64,000 bases of DNA from Poecilobothrus nobilitatus (taxonomy: Eukaryota > Arthropoda > Insecta > Diptera > Dolichopodidae): contig OX352772.1 in NCBI GenBank assembly GCA_947095535.1, forward strand, positions 41,373,445 to 41,437,444, read 5' to 3'. Position numbers and translations under genes: made by a program. The notes beneath the pieces were generated by a model. That model did not search any database, was not told where the DNA came from, and saw only the letters and a program-made list of their open reading frames with translations. Below, in pieces: positions 45,313 through 57,964 of this stretch; the first letter of the stretch is position 1, and each line of letters begins with the position of its first letter.

Positions 45313-47817
45313 ATGGACACAGAAATTTTGTCAGATATATTTACATTAGCATTAGACGATCTTCAAGAAGAATACCAGAAACTTTTCACAAATTATCAAC
45401 ATTTAAATAAAGTTCATGACAATGATCTTCAACAAATTTATGAACTTCAGAGAAACTTAAAAATTTCCAAAGCCGCTGAAGCGCATTTATCACAAGAATT
45501 AGATGCTATTTCTACGTTGCAAAATATTGATTCAGAAAACTTGAATAAGAAGTTAAATCAAGAATTAGAAGAATATAAAAGGAAAATCATAGACTTAGAA
45601 GATTATGTCGAAGTTTTAGAGACAAAATTTGAAGCTTTATCTTCCGAAAACAAAATTCTTGAGGGCAAATTGTTTGAAATTTCAGCTACCTTGAAAAAAG
45701 AAAAGGAAATTAAAAAAAATTATATTCTAAATGATAATCAGGAAAAATTAGAATTTGAAAATCTGGAGCTACTCGCTAAATTAAATGAATCACAGGAACT
45801 TATTCAAAAATCATACATATTAATTGCAGAAAAAGAGGTACATTTTTTTTTATTTATATTTAACAATATTACCAATATTTTATTGAATTTGCCTTCAATT
45901 AATTTAATCTGTTCAATATCGCCTTTGCATTTTGTATAGTGTTGAAATGTGATTATTTTCTCAAATTTTCTGTTGAATACTTATTTATTATTAGTTGTTT
46001 CTAATCATCCTTTAATTTTCATACCCGTAATTTCATTTTTAACTTTACATCTAAATAAAACTATATTTTGTATACATAACATTTATAATTTATTTTTTTC
46101 CAGAGACAAATTGAAGTTTTAAGAGAAGAAATCCAATGCTATCAAGAAAACTTACAAGCAAAAAAAGATGAATTGGAAGAAAAATCGACAGTGCTTGAAA
46201 ATCTTCAAGAAAGAATTGTTGAGATGAATACTGAATTATTAAGCTTAAGAAGTCAACCGGAAAATGAAAGTAAGTTATCTTTTTAATTATATTTTTGAAG
46301 AAGTTTTTCTATATAGATAATGGATCAAATAATTGGATTTATAATATAGATGGATTTATAATAGATGGATTTATTTAAATAATTTTTGATTCTAAATATT
46401 TAAAATTTTCAGATCCAAAGGGTAATTCTTTATTCGCTGAAGTTGATGATCAGAGACAAGAAATGAAAAGAACTTTGCTAGCTCAGAAAAAAAGTTATTT
46501 ACAAATGAAGAAGGTTTACAATGAGAGTCAATTTGAAATTAGGCGATTAAAACGTGAAAATACGGCTATGCAATCTGAAATTCAAGCGTGCAGTTCTATA
46601 TTTCTTAATTCCAAAAAGTTTTATGAAGGTAATTAATTGATATTTTGTGAAAAATTGTATATTTATTTTTATATTTATAGAAAAACTTGTCCAAAGAATA
46701 TCTGTTCTTTCAAAAGAAAATAATGAACTAGAAAAGAAAATAAATATGAGTCAAGATCAATTAATTTCATTAGCTGAAAAAAATGAGATAACTTGGTTGG
46801 ATTCACTAATGACATTCTGCAAGTATGTTTTTGATAAAATTTTTAAACTTTTCAAAGGAAATAGTTTTTTTAAGTATATTTTAAAATTTAATATTGTTTA
46901 CCTTAATGGTAATTTTAGAAACGAAACCAAAGAATTAAAAAGCCAATTACAAAATATTCGTTTACAAAAAGGTATTATTGAAAAAAATTATCGTGAATCT
47001 CAAGTAGAATTGGCAAAGTAAGTATATAAAAAAAATAAAACATAATCTTTTACAAATTAACTTACTAATTATTATCTAAAACTTTACAATTCTCAGATGG
47101 AGATTTGAAGCATTAAAATCCCGTTGTATAATAATTGATCGCGAATCTTTATTAGATGAAAATTCAATTTGCTACAAAAGCTTTAGTGAAATGAAAATCA
47201 AGTTAAATGAAGAAAATAATCCTCAAATTTTGTATATTTCAAAAGACATAAAAAGTACAATGGACTTGGAGTCTGACAAAGAATATTTTAAAAAATTTAC
47301 AAAAAAGATTGAGACTCCACTAATGAAGTTTGATGCAATTATAGAAAATTTTGAAGATTCAAAGAATACAATATTGGAAAAAATAAGTAAATCTCCTGTT
47401 TCTAAAACGATTACCAATGTAAAAACAAATTTGAATTTTAAAAGTGATATATTACCAAAGATCGAAAATATTTCAATTAAAAATCAAGAAACTAAAAATT
47501 TTCAAAAAAATACTAAAAATTTTGAAATATTTGAGGATAGTATATGCACAGATTACAAATTCAACCAAGTAAAAAATATTGCAGATGACTTGAAATTAAT
47601 AGAAAACGAAAATGAAGATTCATCGTTTAACAAATCTAACGTTAAAAATTCCAAGTACTCATTAGATAATAAAGAAGAAACAAAATTAGGAATTATTTAT
47701 CAAAAATGTCAAAATGAAGAAAAAGTCTTAGATTCGTCAGCATTGAAAGTCATAACGAAGAAAACTAAATCAAATATCATTATAAAGAAATTAGTTATAA
47801 AATCCAAGGAAAAATAA
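45313..47817 (+). CDS. Spindly: Spindly homologue, kinetochore dynein adaptor (622 aa)
   Basis: Six exons: 45313-45837, 46104-46269, 46413-46628, 46681-46822, 46919-47017 and 47097-47817, with GT/AG introns and frame kept, giving 622 residues. Spindly links dynein-dynactin to the RZZ complex at kinetochores and helps silence the spindle checkpoint. The N-terminal ~380 residues are nearly all coiled coil. KAAEAHLSQEL at about 53-63 resembles a CC1-box dynein-binding site with the usual glycine replaced by His. NPKGNSLFAEVDDQR at 231-245 carries the Spindly motif (LFAEV, 237-241) that contacts the dynactin pointed end; this is the key evidence. The last ~230 residues are Lys/Asn/Ser-rich and disordered. 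The end (KSKEK) lacks a C-terminal CaaX box, so farnesylation as in vertebrates is not expected. It is head to head with veli. Confidence 0.85.
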
Positions 47818-49865
47818 GTTAATTAAACCTTTTTCTTGTCAAAATAATTTAATTTTTCATTTATAATACAAAAATATTAACATTTTAACAAAAAAAAAAT
47901 CATATTTGCATGCAAAAAGTAAAATAAAACTGCGTTTTATTTTTACTTTTTTTTATATTTTTTGTTTATTAGGAACTTTACTATATGTAATAAATTATGT
48001 TTTTAAAATTTAATCAGTAATTTGTTTTTACAAAAAAAAATTGTTTACTGCTAAGTTTATTTTTATTTATTTTATTTATTGCTCATTAAATTGGATAAGT
48101 ATGTCTACAAAGTTTGAATTTGAATATAATTTTTTATTACTCGAAGAGTATATAATTTCCTATTCTCCTCTATCAGTAGTAAGGTAGTAAGTTGATTTTA
48201 GCTACTACAAAAAATATAATTACATTATAAATGTTTAGCAATTTTTTTTTTTTTTTTTGTATACATATACTTTATTTAGATTATATCGTCTTGATAATAA
48301 ATAAATTATTTAAACCCAATTAAAACAAAGAATTAAAAATTGTACATACTATTAAAATCATATAAATTATAATTAATTGTCAACTAATGAATTATAATAC
48401 AAATTATACCAAATAAAATTGTATAAATATAATTGGATTATTTTGATTTCCTACATTTGGGGGTTCATCCGGGATTTTCACCATATCCCAATTTACGTGG
48501 ACATTTACGTGTGGTGCAAATTTTTGTTGGAGAGTTGAAGAGAAGGTCGTTATACTGGTCGTTATACTAACACACATAATAAAACAAGTCAAAATTTAAG
48601 TTAAGTTAAAAATGTAAAAACACCAATTCTGCAAAATTGGTTATTACAAAAATTACCAAAAAAAAAAAATTACAATAATAATTAGAATAAAAAAATATAT
48701 ATATAATCATAAATTAACACAATGTCTTAGTAAAGACGGAAAAACTACATTTTCAATTTTAAAGGTCGTGTCATAAATCAGTAAAATCAAGATCATGTTT
48801 TATTTTGATAATTGAATAATAAATAAGCACTTTATAATTAGCTTTATGTACTAATGCGACGAAGTTTTATCATAATTTTAATTAATATAGAATTAAGAAT
48901 TTTTTTGTTTATCAATATTAATATATATTTATTTTGTTTATTAATTTACACAAAAAAAAAACAATTACGAGCAGCTAAATCACATAAAAAAAATTTATGA
49001 ATGAATTAGATAAATGTGAATAAATTTATTTAGAAATGAATTATAAAAATAAGTTATAAGTTAGAATATTTGACTCATTTGAAAAACGAAATTTTAATAA
49101 TTAAATTAGGTTTTATTAAGAAATGCAATTTAAATTAAAATTAAAATAATTAATGCAATATGAAATTTTAATAAAAATATTGCCTACTTTAAAGAGGGTT
49201 TGATAATTATATAACAGAATTTAATAATTACTTCACCGGTAGTACACTTGTATAATAATTTATTTAATTTAGATACCTACATAAATATAATTAAACTTTT
49301 GACGAAACGAAATAACCCTAAAAAAATTAAGAACTTCAATGAAGTGTTATTTATTTATTCCAAAATTCCAAAATTTCATGTTTTCGTTTTTAATTTTATA
49401 ACAAAATAATTTTTTAGTTTAATACAAGAATTAAACTGAAAACCAATTGAATAAATTAAAATCAAAATTATTTCGTAAAATAATAACTGTAATTTTACAT
49501 TTAAAATTTATAATAAGATTTTATTTTAAGAATTTTTATCTTTAGGAGTTTAAAATAAATAGTTTAAGTTAAATATTTTATTTTAAAAAATTAGTACTGG
49601 ATTTTCTAAATTTATAATATAAACATATTTGTGAATTTAATTATCAGATGACTTAGTCAATCAGCTGCGCTTGGTGAGTTTAAACGGTTCGATTTTTTTT
49701 GTTTTTACTATTGGAATTATTAATTAATTTTTTTTCTTACTATTGAAATTATTACAATTATTAGAAGGAATGCTCTTTAAATTCTGGGTATGTTAGTCTG
49801 GTTATTAGTTTAAATATACCTTTCCTCTGTGAAATAAGATCGTAGTAATTTGAAATTGTAAGAAG
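47818..49865. other. AT-rich spacer with an isolated PBS-like site
   Basis: 3' flank of Spindly, then very AT-rich DNA with no gene. TGGGGGTTCATCCGGGAT at 48458-48475 differs at two positions from the 18-base complement of the tRNA-Pro 3' end. It follows CTACATT, the layout of an LTR end plus two bases before a primer-binding site. The upstream AT-rich 200 bases could be an LTR, but no second copy was found. Confidence 0.4.
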
Positions 49866-49889
49866 TATGGATGCGGCAGCTGTCCATGA

Positions 49890-50860
49890 TTGAAACGTCG
49901 AAAGTTTATAGGGACAATTGAGAGAGCTCGGGTTGAGCACCACGGACAACAAGTCCGAGTTGCGGGCAAGGTTACTCTAGCACTTCCAGTTAGATATCGC
50001 AGACGTTCCGGAATCGGACGATACAATCGTTAGGAATAATCAAAGTCACCTAATAATCAGAACTAGTTTTATCCTACGGGACGTGTAGGAAAGTTGAATA
50101 TCCTTTTGTGGCAGCAGCCCGCCCGATATCAGGCAATGGATAGTAGAATTCGAGGAAAATGCGGAAACACTGGGATGGAATGAAACTCAAAGGTTCATTT
50201 ATGCGAAACAACTTTTAAAAGCAGCAGCCAAGCTGTTTTTAAGGAGTCAACCGCATGTGATAAGCTGGCAGGGTGTGAAAAAGGACGATAGACGAATTTG
50301 GCACTAAATTTTCATCGGCGAAAGTTCATCGGTTACTGCAATAAAGGAGCAAGAGACCATATGAGACTCTTCGACAATATCTCTATAATCTAATGGAGCT
50401 GAGTAACCCGATAAAATTAGAAGAAGAGAGCATCATCGAATATTTTATAATCGGCATTCCAGATTCTCGGTCTAAAAGAAAATATTAGATTTTATTAGAA
50501 AATTCGAAGTGACCAACTATCGTCAAATAGGAGGAACGTTTCGTATTCAACTCCATCCACAGACTCATCAAGATATACACATTCGTCAGGAATATCTTAC
50601 TCAAATTCAGTCCCCAGTCCGTCGAAACCTCTGCGTTCGGGGGGACCTCCAAAAGATAAAACATGTTATAAGTGCGGAGTCAATGGCTATGTTGCAAGAG
50701 AGTGGCCGGGCAGGGAATATAGGTGCTTCCGTTGCGATCAGAGAGGTGATCGCTCTGTTGATTATACTCAGCGCAAGCAAAACTCGTTTAAAAATATCAA
50801 AAAACGTCCAAATAACGTTCCCGTTGCGGCCAAACCCAATAAAATAAAACATTCACGCGT
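49890..50860 (+). pseudogene. Gypsy gag with SAP domain and degenerate zinc knuckles
   Basis: 49890-49975 reads QLRELGLSTTDNKSELRARL between two stops, a SAP-like DNA-binding helix pair. 50134-50315 gives WIVEFEENAETLGWNETQRF and YAKQLLKAAAKLFLRSQ, a Ty3/Gypsy gag core. 50660-50780 gives two CCHC knuckles that have lost ligands: CYKCG..GYVAREW (His to Tyr, Cys to Trp) and CFRCDQRGDRSVDY (His to Asp, Cys to Tyr). Frame breaks separate these blocks. Confidence 0.65.
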
Positions 50861-51399
50861 AAGGAGTAGTAATTTAGTTTTTAAAGACGGAATTGTGTTT
50901 GATGATGGATGAATTGTGTTTGATGAGAGGACTTATTCGACAGCCTGGGAACTTCAAGTTGGATTCAGATAGGAGAATGTTAGTGAGCTTAAAGAAGGCA
51001 GAGTTGATAACGCTAGGTAGTTCAGTTCTGAACGTCGATATTGATGAAATTGAGCTAGAAGGAAGATTCCATATCGTTAAGGGAAATGATATGAATGTTG
51101 TGGCGCTATATTAGGAAGTAACTTCTTAAAACATGTAGAGGTCTGGATACGTGAAGATAGGGCAAGATAACATAAGATGGGTGAAGTAAACAGTAAAACG
51201 GAAAAGGAGTGCAAATTAACAAAAACTGGAGGAAATAAAAAAAAACAAGTAAAGGTAGAACGGATTGATGGGAGAAAAACAGAGATAGATGGAAGGAAGA
51301 GACTCTCACAGAGGCTATTGCGAGTTTATATTTAATAGCAGGAGCAGGCAAATTACCAGAATTCGACATGTCCCACTTAGATAAGGCTAGGACAATAAG

Positions 51400-53575
51400 G
51401 TTTTGAAGATTATAGACGAATACCGTCCCGAATCGAAAGTTTCAGCTCCAACTGAAATGAAAATACTTTTCAGAAACGACATCCTCGAATGCCAACGAGC
51501 TAGACGAATATCGTACGCTGATCACCGTTGGATAGAGGGACAAATAAACGACTGGTTAGACCATAAAATTGTTCAGCCTAGCACGTCAGATTACACTTCG
51601 CCGATAGTACTCGTCGCAAAAAAGGATAGAACGAAGAGACTATGTTGTGACTATCGGAAGCTAAAAGAAAAATGCGTGATAATTATGCGATCGTATTCAC
51701 ATATAATGTATTGGACAAGTTGGACAGAACGTCAAGATATTCACCACGTTAGATTTGGCTAATGGATTCTTCACGCACGAGTTCACCCAGATTCCAGAAA
51801 ATATACGTCTTTCGTCACCCATTATGGTCAATTCGAATTTTTATATGTACTTTTCGGTATCTCCAATTCCCCTGCTATATTGTCGAGGTATATCTTCGCC
51901 ATTTTTAGAGACATTCGTGATTCCATCCAAAAACGAAGAAGAGGGTATCCAAAATTTAAGACAGGTGCATAGAAATAGTCTCCTCCCATGGGTTACGGTT
52001 AAAGTAGCAGAAATGCCAGTTTCTGCAGAAAAAGATAAACTTCCTCGGATACGTAATCGAAAAGGGCAGCATTAGATCCTCAACAGAAAAAACAAAGGCA
52101 ATGGCACCAACCAACGAAAAATCACTGCAAAGCTTTTTAGATCTTATATCGTATTTCAGAAGGTACATACAAGATTACGCAGTGATCGTAAAACCATTGA
52201 CCGATTTACTACGGAAGGAAAAAAAATTCGAAATTAACGAAAAAACATTACTTGCAATTGAGCAGTTAAAATCTGCTTTAGTAATAGAACCAGTCTTGAA
52301 ATTATTTAATCCACATGCTGAAACCGAGGTACACAGGGACACTTCATCGCAGGGATATGGCGCCGACCAATTGTTCCATCCCATTCAGTACTTAAGCCGG
52401 AAGACGAGACCGGCAGAGGAAAAATATCACTCCTACGAGCTAGAAGTACTGGCGATATGGGCGCTAAGGAAATGGCGAATATACCTGATGGACAAAAAAT
52501 TTAAGATGTAACGGATTGCAATGCGTTCGCTTTAACCTTTAAAAAGGAAGATGTTCCATTAAGAGTGGCGAGATGGGCAATATTCCTCCAAGAATTCGAC
52601 TTCGCAATCGAGCACAGAGCGGGCTCCAAAAAACGCGACGTTGACGCGCTAAGAAGAGTGTCCTGTTTATTCTTGGAGGAACCGATAATTCATCGATTGG
52701 CACAAATCAACGATGAATGGATGAGAGCAATTAGAACCATCTTGGAAGAGGCAAGCTACGAAGATTTCTTCCTGAAATACGAAATACTGCACAAGGACCC
52801 CAACAAGGAGTTAATAGTAGTTCCAGCCTCCATGGGAACCGAAATAATTACGATGGCTCACAAAGATGGGCATTATTCTACTAAGAAGACTCAAGAATAT
52901 GTCGAAAAATCGTTTTTCATACCTAGATTACATTCAAAAGTAGACACGATTGTGAAAAGTTGTGTGGAATGTATTATTTCGGAAGCGAAATCAAGCAGGT
53001 AGGAAGCTCTTCTTACTACCATCGATAAAGGAGACACCCCTTTAAGTACTTTCCACATAAATCACATCGGCCCTATGACGTCAACCAACAAGGCCTATAA
53101 TTATGTCTTCGTCGTCGTAGATGCTTTCTCTAAATTCACATTGTTGTACCAAACTAAAGAGACAGGTTCTGAAGCCGTGATAGATAGGTTATGCAAACAA
53201 GCATGGTATTTGGCAACCCTGAAGAATAATTTCAGATAGAGGGGCAGCATTTACATCTAAGGATTTTAAAAATACAGTGAAGAGCAGGGTATTCAACATT
53301 TATCAATAGCGACTGGCGTACCACGTGAAAAAGGTCAAGTGGAACGGGTGAATAAGATTGTTATTAATATGTTAACCAAATTAAGTCAGAGCAATCCTTC
53401 TACGTGGTACAAGCATGTTAGTAGAGTTCAACAGGCAAACAGCACGCCACCTAGAAGCACGAAAGCAGAACCATTCAAAATCCTAACCGGACTTGAAATG
53501 CGCACAACCAGAGATCTGGAATTACAAAGTTTACTGGAGGATTCGATAGTAGAAGAACTCAATGACTTCAATTAG
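51400..53575 (+). pseudogene. Gypsy pol (RT, RNase H, integrase)
   Basis: RT: DWLDHKIVQPSTSDYTSPIV, LVAKKDRTKRLCCDYRKLKE, then across frameshifts DLANGFFTHEFTQIPE and IPSKNEEEGIQNL; the YxDD motif itself is lost. RNase H: LGYVIEKGS, LQSFLDLISYFRRYI, GYGADQLFHPIQYLSRK, EKYHSYELEVLAIWAL. Integrase: HKDGHYSTKKTQEYVEKSFF with the HHCC region, then FHINHIGPMTS, YVFVVVDAFSKFTLLY, and the C-terminal GVPREKGQVERVNKIV...WYKHV. Order RT-RH-IN defines Ty3/Gypsy. Heavily mutated. Confidence 0.75.
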
Positions 53576-53645
53576 CGTGTTAGCCTCGTTTTGGTACCAC
53601 TTCCTTGGACACAAGGCTTATAATAGGGCTATATTAGGTTTTATT

Positions 53646-56460
53646 TTAGATAAATTCCATTTCGTTCAGAAACCTTACCATTTCTGCAGGTTTCTTAACC
53701 GCTAGATCACTAAGATCGTTGAGTTGATGGCTACCTAAAATTGCTCTTCTGACCCTAGCCAGCGCGGGGCACTTACTAGTGCAGTGTATGTCACAATTGC
53801 TGGTGGCTGTCCGTAATTAGTATTGAGAGTTATTGAGAGTATTGAGAAATCTTTTCCAAAGAAATATTGTTCTCTAGTATTTCGCAAGCTTCTCAGATTT
53901 CGAGTATTGCAGCTTGAAATACACTTGCTTTATCTGGAAGTCTGAAAGCATGTTCTATTTTTAGTGATTCTGAATAGACACCAGCACCAACACCACACTC
54001 CATTTTTGAGCCATCAGTGAAAGGTGCGGTGTCTATTTCACCCAAGGGGTTTTGCTGTTTCCATTCCCTTCTTGATCGAATCTTGACTTTAAAATTCTTA
54101 ACAATTTCCAAACTTGGCAAACTTGGCATTTAATGTGAAGGGCAGCCGGGAGAAGGTATAGAAATGCTTCCAGTGCATTACTTAGCGTTGATCTTAACGC
54201 ACCCGTAATACTTAGGCATTCACCCCTCTGCTGGCCACCAACTACGTACCATAGCTGTGTACATCTATAAAGCCATTCTTGACTTTAATCCCCATTTTTT
54301 ACCCCACATTTACCTACAAGAATACAGCGCTACATAGGCCTTTTTGGCTGTTTCTTCGGTATTAACTTTCCAATTCAATTTTGGGTCAAGTACCACTCCT
54401 GAGTATTTGACACTCGAGGTTCGGATCAGATACAATCATCCAGTCTTGACTTAGTGAATCCCGGAATCTTGGTTCTGGTTGTAAAGCGTATTAGTTGTTT
54501 TACTCGGGTTGAGACATAGGCCACAACCATTGGCCCATCTACCAATCCTAGCTAAAGCTCTTTCCATAGTTCCACTAATTATGTCAAGATACTTTCCAGA
54601 CTAGTACTACTAGATCATCTGCATTTGTTATAGCTTTGATTATGCTGAAGGTTTTTAAGAATTCGGTTCATTACTAAAAGCCACAGTAGTGGTGATAGCA
54701 CCCCACCCTGGGGTGTACCTCTGCTTACTCTTCTAAAAAATAGCCGATACATGAATATTGTTGAAAGCACCTTCTATGTCTAGAAAGGTGGCCAACGTAT
54801 ATTCTTTGTATTGTATCGATTGGTCAACGCTCCGTACTAATTTGCTTAGTGCCGCCTCGTTTTACTGGCCTTTACAATAGGCATGTTGATACTTACATAG
54901 TGGAGTACTCTCTAGTACTTTTCTAAGTTTTAACTCTAGTGTTCTTTCTAGAGTTTACAATAAGAAGGATGAGAGACTTATCGGTTTAAAGTTTTGAGCG
55001 GTTTCATGACCTCTTTTACCAACCTTTGGTATTAAAACCACCTCTACCCACCTCTATAGCAGGGGAATATGACCTAACGAGAAGCTACTTTTGAATATTT
55101 TGGTGATTAATGGAACCAGAAGTTCCTTCATTTCTTGAAGCATTTTTGGGAAAATAGCATCCAAACCTGAGAAGTTATCTATTGCCCAGGCAACCTATTC
55201 CTTCGTTAGAACTGTGTTAGCCCATTCGTAAGGGCCTCTTCGGACTTCTAAGATCTAAAGTTTAAGCGGTTGAGTCAGGTCATGTCCCTTCCACCGTTCT
55301 GAAGAAAAATGGATTGGAAAGTTTTTTTGTATAAGACTCTTCTAAGTCTAGCTAAGTCCCTAGTATTCTCCATCGATTCGAAATAATCCTTCTATGACCA
55401 TGTCTAGGCCAATCGGATTTCTCTCTTATATTCTCTAAGTTGGTTCTTTGTAGAGTGTCCACTTATTTTGCTTTTAACAGATATTATAGGCATCTCTAGT
55501 TTTCTTCCTTAGTCTCCTTTCTTATGAGTTAAATTCTCATTCCACCAGACCGGGAATGTTTTTTTGCTACGTTTGATGGGACATGACACCTTAAATAAGA
55601 CCTCCATGGGCTTTTTAAGCATGTCAGTCCTCTTCTCTAACTCATTCTCATTCAGGTTATCTAAGTTAGCTACTACCAAAAAATTTTTTTCTTGCTACTT
55701 TTCTGAACTTTCTCCAGTTAGTAGCCGTAGAGTTTTTATAAAGCTGCGCGTTTTCAGGTTTCAGATTGACATTGAAGAGTATCCAGCTGTGATGCGAAAA
55801 AGATCTCTTCTGGGATAAGCTCTATTTTTAGGGCTTCTTCTTTACCTATACATGTAATATCTAACCCATCCGCCCAGGCCGAAAAGCTCTCCGAGCTTGG
55901 GAATGTAAATGTGGGATACTTCCCCTCTTACATATATTTAGATTAGCGTTTAAAATAAAATCAAACCATGACTCACCTCGTTCATATATTTCCTAGCTTG
56001 CCGAGCATTAGCATCGCAGCCCACAATCAGCTTGCCACTGTGGCACTTACCAGATACTAAAACTAGGCTCTGAAGCGGGTTCATCATGTGGCATGTACAC
56101 AGAACTTATGTACATGCTCACATCATTCTGCATCTCCAGTTTGACAACTGTCAAATCTTTGTAACTGAAATTAGAAGAGATGTTTGCATTGATGTGTTTT
56201 TTTACCAGAATACAAGTTCTTGGCTTACCTATTTCTAAACCTACATCCTTGTAGAACAGTTTCTAGTCACCGCTGTTTAACCCCTTGATCATAGAGGCGT
56301 TAATTCATGGCTCCTGAATGAGGGTTATGGCGAGGTCCTCCTCGCCTAGAAGGACTAGCAGATTATCCGAGACACGCAGATTATTCGACTGCTTTAGATT
56401 AATCTGCACTGCAATCATCATTTATACCAGTGGCTGCTACTATTGCAGACTTTTTGGTGT
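53646..56460 (-). pseudogene. Non-LTR retrotransposon ORF2 (APE, RT, RNase H), GC-richer
   Basis: Minus strand, from 56460: an APE endonuclease start (LLGEEDLAITLIQEP, PRTCILVKKHINANI, YISSVYMPHDEPASEP, GCDANARQARK, PTFTFPSSESFSAWADGLDI). RT remnants follow across about 55.3-54.3 kb. RNase H comes at 54010-53893 (APFTDGSKMECGVGAGVYSE, FRLPDKASVFQAAI, where the catalytic Glu of QAE is now Ala). The C-terminal ILGSHQLNDLSDLAVKKPAE ends at a TAA at 53648-53646. The layout fits I/LOA/R1-like clades. Many stops and frameshifts. Confidence 0.7.
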
Positions 56461-57137
56461 TTATCATGCAAACTGTACGGTTGCTTAACCGTACGTTTCT
56501 AGAGATTCACCTTACGTTTATATAGGAATAGGTATCAAGCAAACCGAGTAAATCACAGTACTTTCGAAATTAGTTTTGAACTATCAAAGGTATAATGTAA
56601 AAAATCACAAATATTTACAAGTACAAGTGAACTATTTTATAATTTTAATTATAGTTGTACATATTTTTAGCTTGAAATATGAGATTTCGACCTTATAATT
56701 TTAGTAATTATTTATATGAAGCTTGATTTACAAATGTATACATACATATGTATTATATCTGTAGTTAAACTTAAACATAGTTGACAGGTTTTAAGAAGTT
56801 GATTATTTATTAAAGAAGAAGAATTTTATCATTTCTGGATTAATAAAAATGAAAAAAACTTATTTTTTTTACAAAATTTTTATTTTTATTTTAATATCAT
56901 ATTTACTTAAAAAAATAATATGTAAAAATATTTTAAAAAATATGCTTACCGAATTCGCCTCTTAAAAAGTAGAAAATAAAATTGATTGTATAGCTTGAGC
57001 ATCCTGAACTGTTATAATATGAAAGTAAATAGCTGGAAAAACGTTAACAGAAATCTGGGAAATTTGGGGTTCGTGGTTTTCTTTTTTGTTTTTACATCGT
57101 ACATAACCGAGAAAATTCTTTCGTTTTTGATATTACT
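56461..57137. other. Spacer
   Basis: The first ~100 bases may be the 5' part of the neighbouring non-LTR element; the remainder is AT-rich with a CATACATATG patch near 56740. No gene seen. Confidence 0.5.
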
Positions 57138-57228
57138 TTTTTTTTTTTTTTTTTTATTTATTCCTTTACGGGGTATAATAAATATGCCCCGAAGGGTAGG
57201 GCCCTTTTCCTTTCGGATGTGGGCCAAC
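57138..57228 (-). mobile_element. 91-bp dead-on-arrival non-LTR insertion
   Basis: On the minus strand it is a ~70-base 3' UTR piece (GGCCCACATCCGAAAGGAAA ... CATATTTATTATACCCCG) followed by AATAAAT and a poly(A) tail of about 17. It is flanked by perfect 10-base duplications TGATATTACT (57128-57137 and 57229-57238). This is a complete record of target-primed reverse transcription with extreme 5' truncation. The intact tail and duplication suggest it is young. Confidence 0.9.
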
Positions 57229-57500
57229 TGATATTACTATTATGTTTTAAAACATTTGACAGGTTTATTATTACCAAAAAGTTTAAAGTTTGTTTTTTAG
57301 AAAAACATAATTTTTGTGCTAATAGTGCACAAATTTAAGCAAGAATGCAACAGTGCACAGACATTTAGTAGAGTGTGGTAGAGTGACCTTTTGTGCACTC
57401 AAATGCAACAGTGGTAACACTGCGGCGGGCCAATGAAAATTTTTAATTTGGAAACTTTATATGGTGTCCAACTTCTTTACGTGATATTCTTTGATTTAAC

Positions 57501-57964
57501 CATGGATATATTACTAATAGATAGGCAGTGAAGAAAATATTTTCAGCCAATTTTGAGAAACAGCTGAGTGAACCGTGCGTATGTATTGCTTTAGTCTCCT
57601 CAGAAATAGTTTCCTAAAAGGTGAATAAATTCATTTCTAATTTTTTTAAGGATTTTATTACTAATTTTATTACTTTACAAGTAGTTAAAATTTTGGATAA
57701 CCTAAATTAAATTAAATTTTGATTTTAAAAACAAAATATATCAATTATTAAGTAATATAAAAACTTAAAATCTCTGAATAAAATTGGTTATGAAAAACTG
57801 CTTTACATTATTTTAATAAATATAAACAGCTGAGTAAACGAAATGTATACATATTATAAAATGCATATAGATTTTTTTGACTGAATACCTTAAGATAGGA
57901 AAACACATAGAAAGAAAAGAAACGACTATACCTAATTTCCCATCTATTAGTTAATATATCTATG
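57501..57964. mobile_element. 464-bp MITE with perfect 8-bp target duplication
   Basis: Left end CATGGATATATTACTAATAG, right end CTATTAGTTAATATATCTATG, about 25-base inverted repeats with two differences. The identical octamer GATTTAAC flanks both sides (57493-57500, 57965-57972). An 8-base duplication with CA-starting ends fits the hAT or P superfamily. No transposase inside. Confidence 0.85.

Larger units (their letters stand above)
49866..53580 (+). mobile_element. Ty3/Gypsy LTR retrotransposon, decayed, LTRs not found
   Basis: In + order: SAP-domain-like and gag sequence (49890-50490), knuckles (50655-50790), a protease region (50880-51110), RT (51400-52075), RNase H (52100-52510), an integrase zinc region (52565-53000) and integrase core/C-terminus (53030-53575). 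Dozens of stops and frameshifts show an old copy. Its GC content is clearly higher than that of the host DNA around it. No flanking LTR pair was recognised, so it is an internal fragment or its LTRs are deleted. It meets an oppositely oriented non-LTR element at about 53.6 kb. Confidence 0.75.

Noticed and set aside
28454..47817. Functional gene cluster among the zinc-finger gene, Tom40, AP-1-2beta, veli and Spindly
   Set aside because: Products act in unrelated processes and the genes have mixed orientation; adjacency gives no sign of co-regulation beyond ordinary divergent pairs.
49761..50026. Minus-strand protein in the 49.8-50.0 kb region
   Set aside because: The plus strand reads as a SAP-like gag start in order with the rest of the Gypsy element.
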